Assembly (NCBI RefSeq): GCF_905475345.1
Contig: NC_066591.1
Coordinates: forward strand, 4,133,501-4,197,500
DNA: 64,000 nucleotides
DNA from: Vespula vulgaris
Lineage: Eukaryota; Arthropoda; Insecta; Hymenoptera; Vespidae
Reading direction: 5' to 3'
In this document: in pieces, positions 63,316-64,000 of the stretch
How the letters are laid out: every line of letters starts with the position of its first letter
Numbering within the stretch: the first letter of the stretch is position 1
The notes under the pieces: model-generated
Database searches by the model: none
What the model was told of the DNA's origin: nothing
Seen by the model: the letters and a program-made list of their open reading frames with translations, nothing else
Made by a program: the position numbers and the translations under genes

Positions 63316-64000
63316 GGTTTTGTTATTTTTATCTTCCCACGTGGAAAGTTATTACAGGATCCCTGAGTGTGCGTATGTGTGTCTGACTTTTTTCTTTCCG
63401 TCATTTCTTCTTTCCTTCCGTGTTGGTTTTTTCTTTTTCGAGTCCACGAGGGAATTCGAAAATTTGCCCGAAGCCATTTTTGAATTCTACGATGATCGAA
63501 CATTGATTACGAAAATTGCCAGCGGACCATGAACAAAAGCCGTTGTTCTGTCTACCATGTATCTATCTCTATCTCTCTCTCTCTCTCGAAATCAAGTTCG
63601 AAAGTAAACATTAACGTGCAAATAAAAACGTATACGATAAGGTCCAATGACACACGTGTGCACTTTACAATACGTTTCTTTGTACTAACGCAATTGTACG
63701 TTGACGAATAAAATAGCAGCGTTAGCATCGTGCATGCGTACCATCAGGTCAATGCAGTGGACAATTGCATAAACCGCAACGCACGTTCGTCGAACCGTGT
63801 ACGTCACTTATCTATCGCTCATCTACACCAAACCAAAAATTGTCGAAAATAGTCGAATAATACTTTTGACGCGAAAGATCTAAACATCGAAAAGGTGTAT
63901 ATATATTCTATATTACCCTGTTGATGACGGTAAAAATCGAAAAAAAACGAACGCACGTATGCAATACTCGTTTGCGTCAACGCAACGTGCACGCAACGAC

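Larger units (their letters stand above)
57431..64000 (+). other. Intron downstream of the GABA-B-R2 exon
   Basis: No exon continuing the flytrap domain after the Gln codon was seen up to the window end, so this intron is at least 6.5 kb. It holds CT/GA microsatellites at 58369-58450, 59020-59041, 60701-60735, 61281-61302, 61861-61875, 62299-62369 and 63261-63315, several AT runs, and GC-richer non-repeat stretches (58140-58330, 58490-58620, 59330-59500, 60440-60620, 63720-64000). Those stretches have no recognisable protein match and could be regulatory or structural. Confidence 0.7.

Overview
The window is eukaryotic nuclear DNA and almost entirely non-coding. It is AT-rich, crowded with microsatellites (mainly CT/GA, AT, CATA and GTC) and poly-T/poly-A tracts, and has plentiful CpG (TCGA, ACGT and CGTCG are common). 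The only confident coding sequence is one 138-bp exon at 57293-57430 (+). It encodes 46 residues of the extracellular Venus-flytrap domain of an insect-type metabotropic GABA-B receptor subunit 2. That exon, the lack of CpG depletion and the microsatellite load suggest an insect, most plausibly a hymenopteran (bee, wasp or ant). The order is an inference, not something proved by the sequence.

Layout: 1-9128 is AT-rich filler with pyrimidine and purine tracts, including a degenerate pyrimidine minisatellite at 6262-6605. At 9129-9416 (+) an ORF with one hydrophobic N-terminal segment and ordinary codon usage could be a small gene or a first exon. From 9.4 to 31.7 kb there are mostly microsatellites, a GGGATA G-quadruplex candidate (11951-11994), a (GTC)n block (27317-27384), and a stretch bounded by imperfect inverted repeats (24612-25340) that may be a decayed transposon. 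From 31.7 to 32.9 kb lies a cluster of old tandem arrays: a ~40-bp array, a 10-bp array with an inversion in it, and a 25-bp duplication. At 39554-39940 there is a ~21-bp minisatellite whose unit types recur in the order A-A-B-C, a higher-order structure. A GC-rich island with G-runs sits at 40262-40620, and a diverged 174-bp tandem duplication at 48612-48975. Downstream of the exon (57431-64000) is intron with microsatellites.

The receptor exon has a polypyrimidine-AG acceptor and a CAG|GTAAAA donor and is phase 0 at both ends. I found no neighbouring exon of this receptor by eye on either side. The simplest reading is that most of the window is long introns of this gene, possibly with 5' intergenic DNA at the left. 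I found no rRNA, tRNA, CRISPR array, recognisable intact transposase or reverse transcriptase, viral gene or toxin gene. No new molecular system is visible. The most unusual structures are the tandem arrays.
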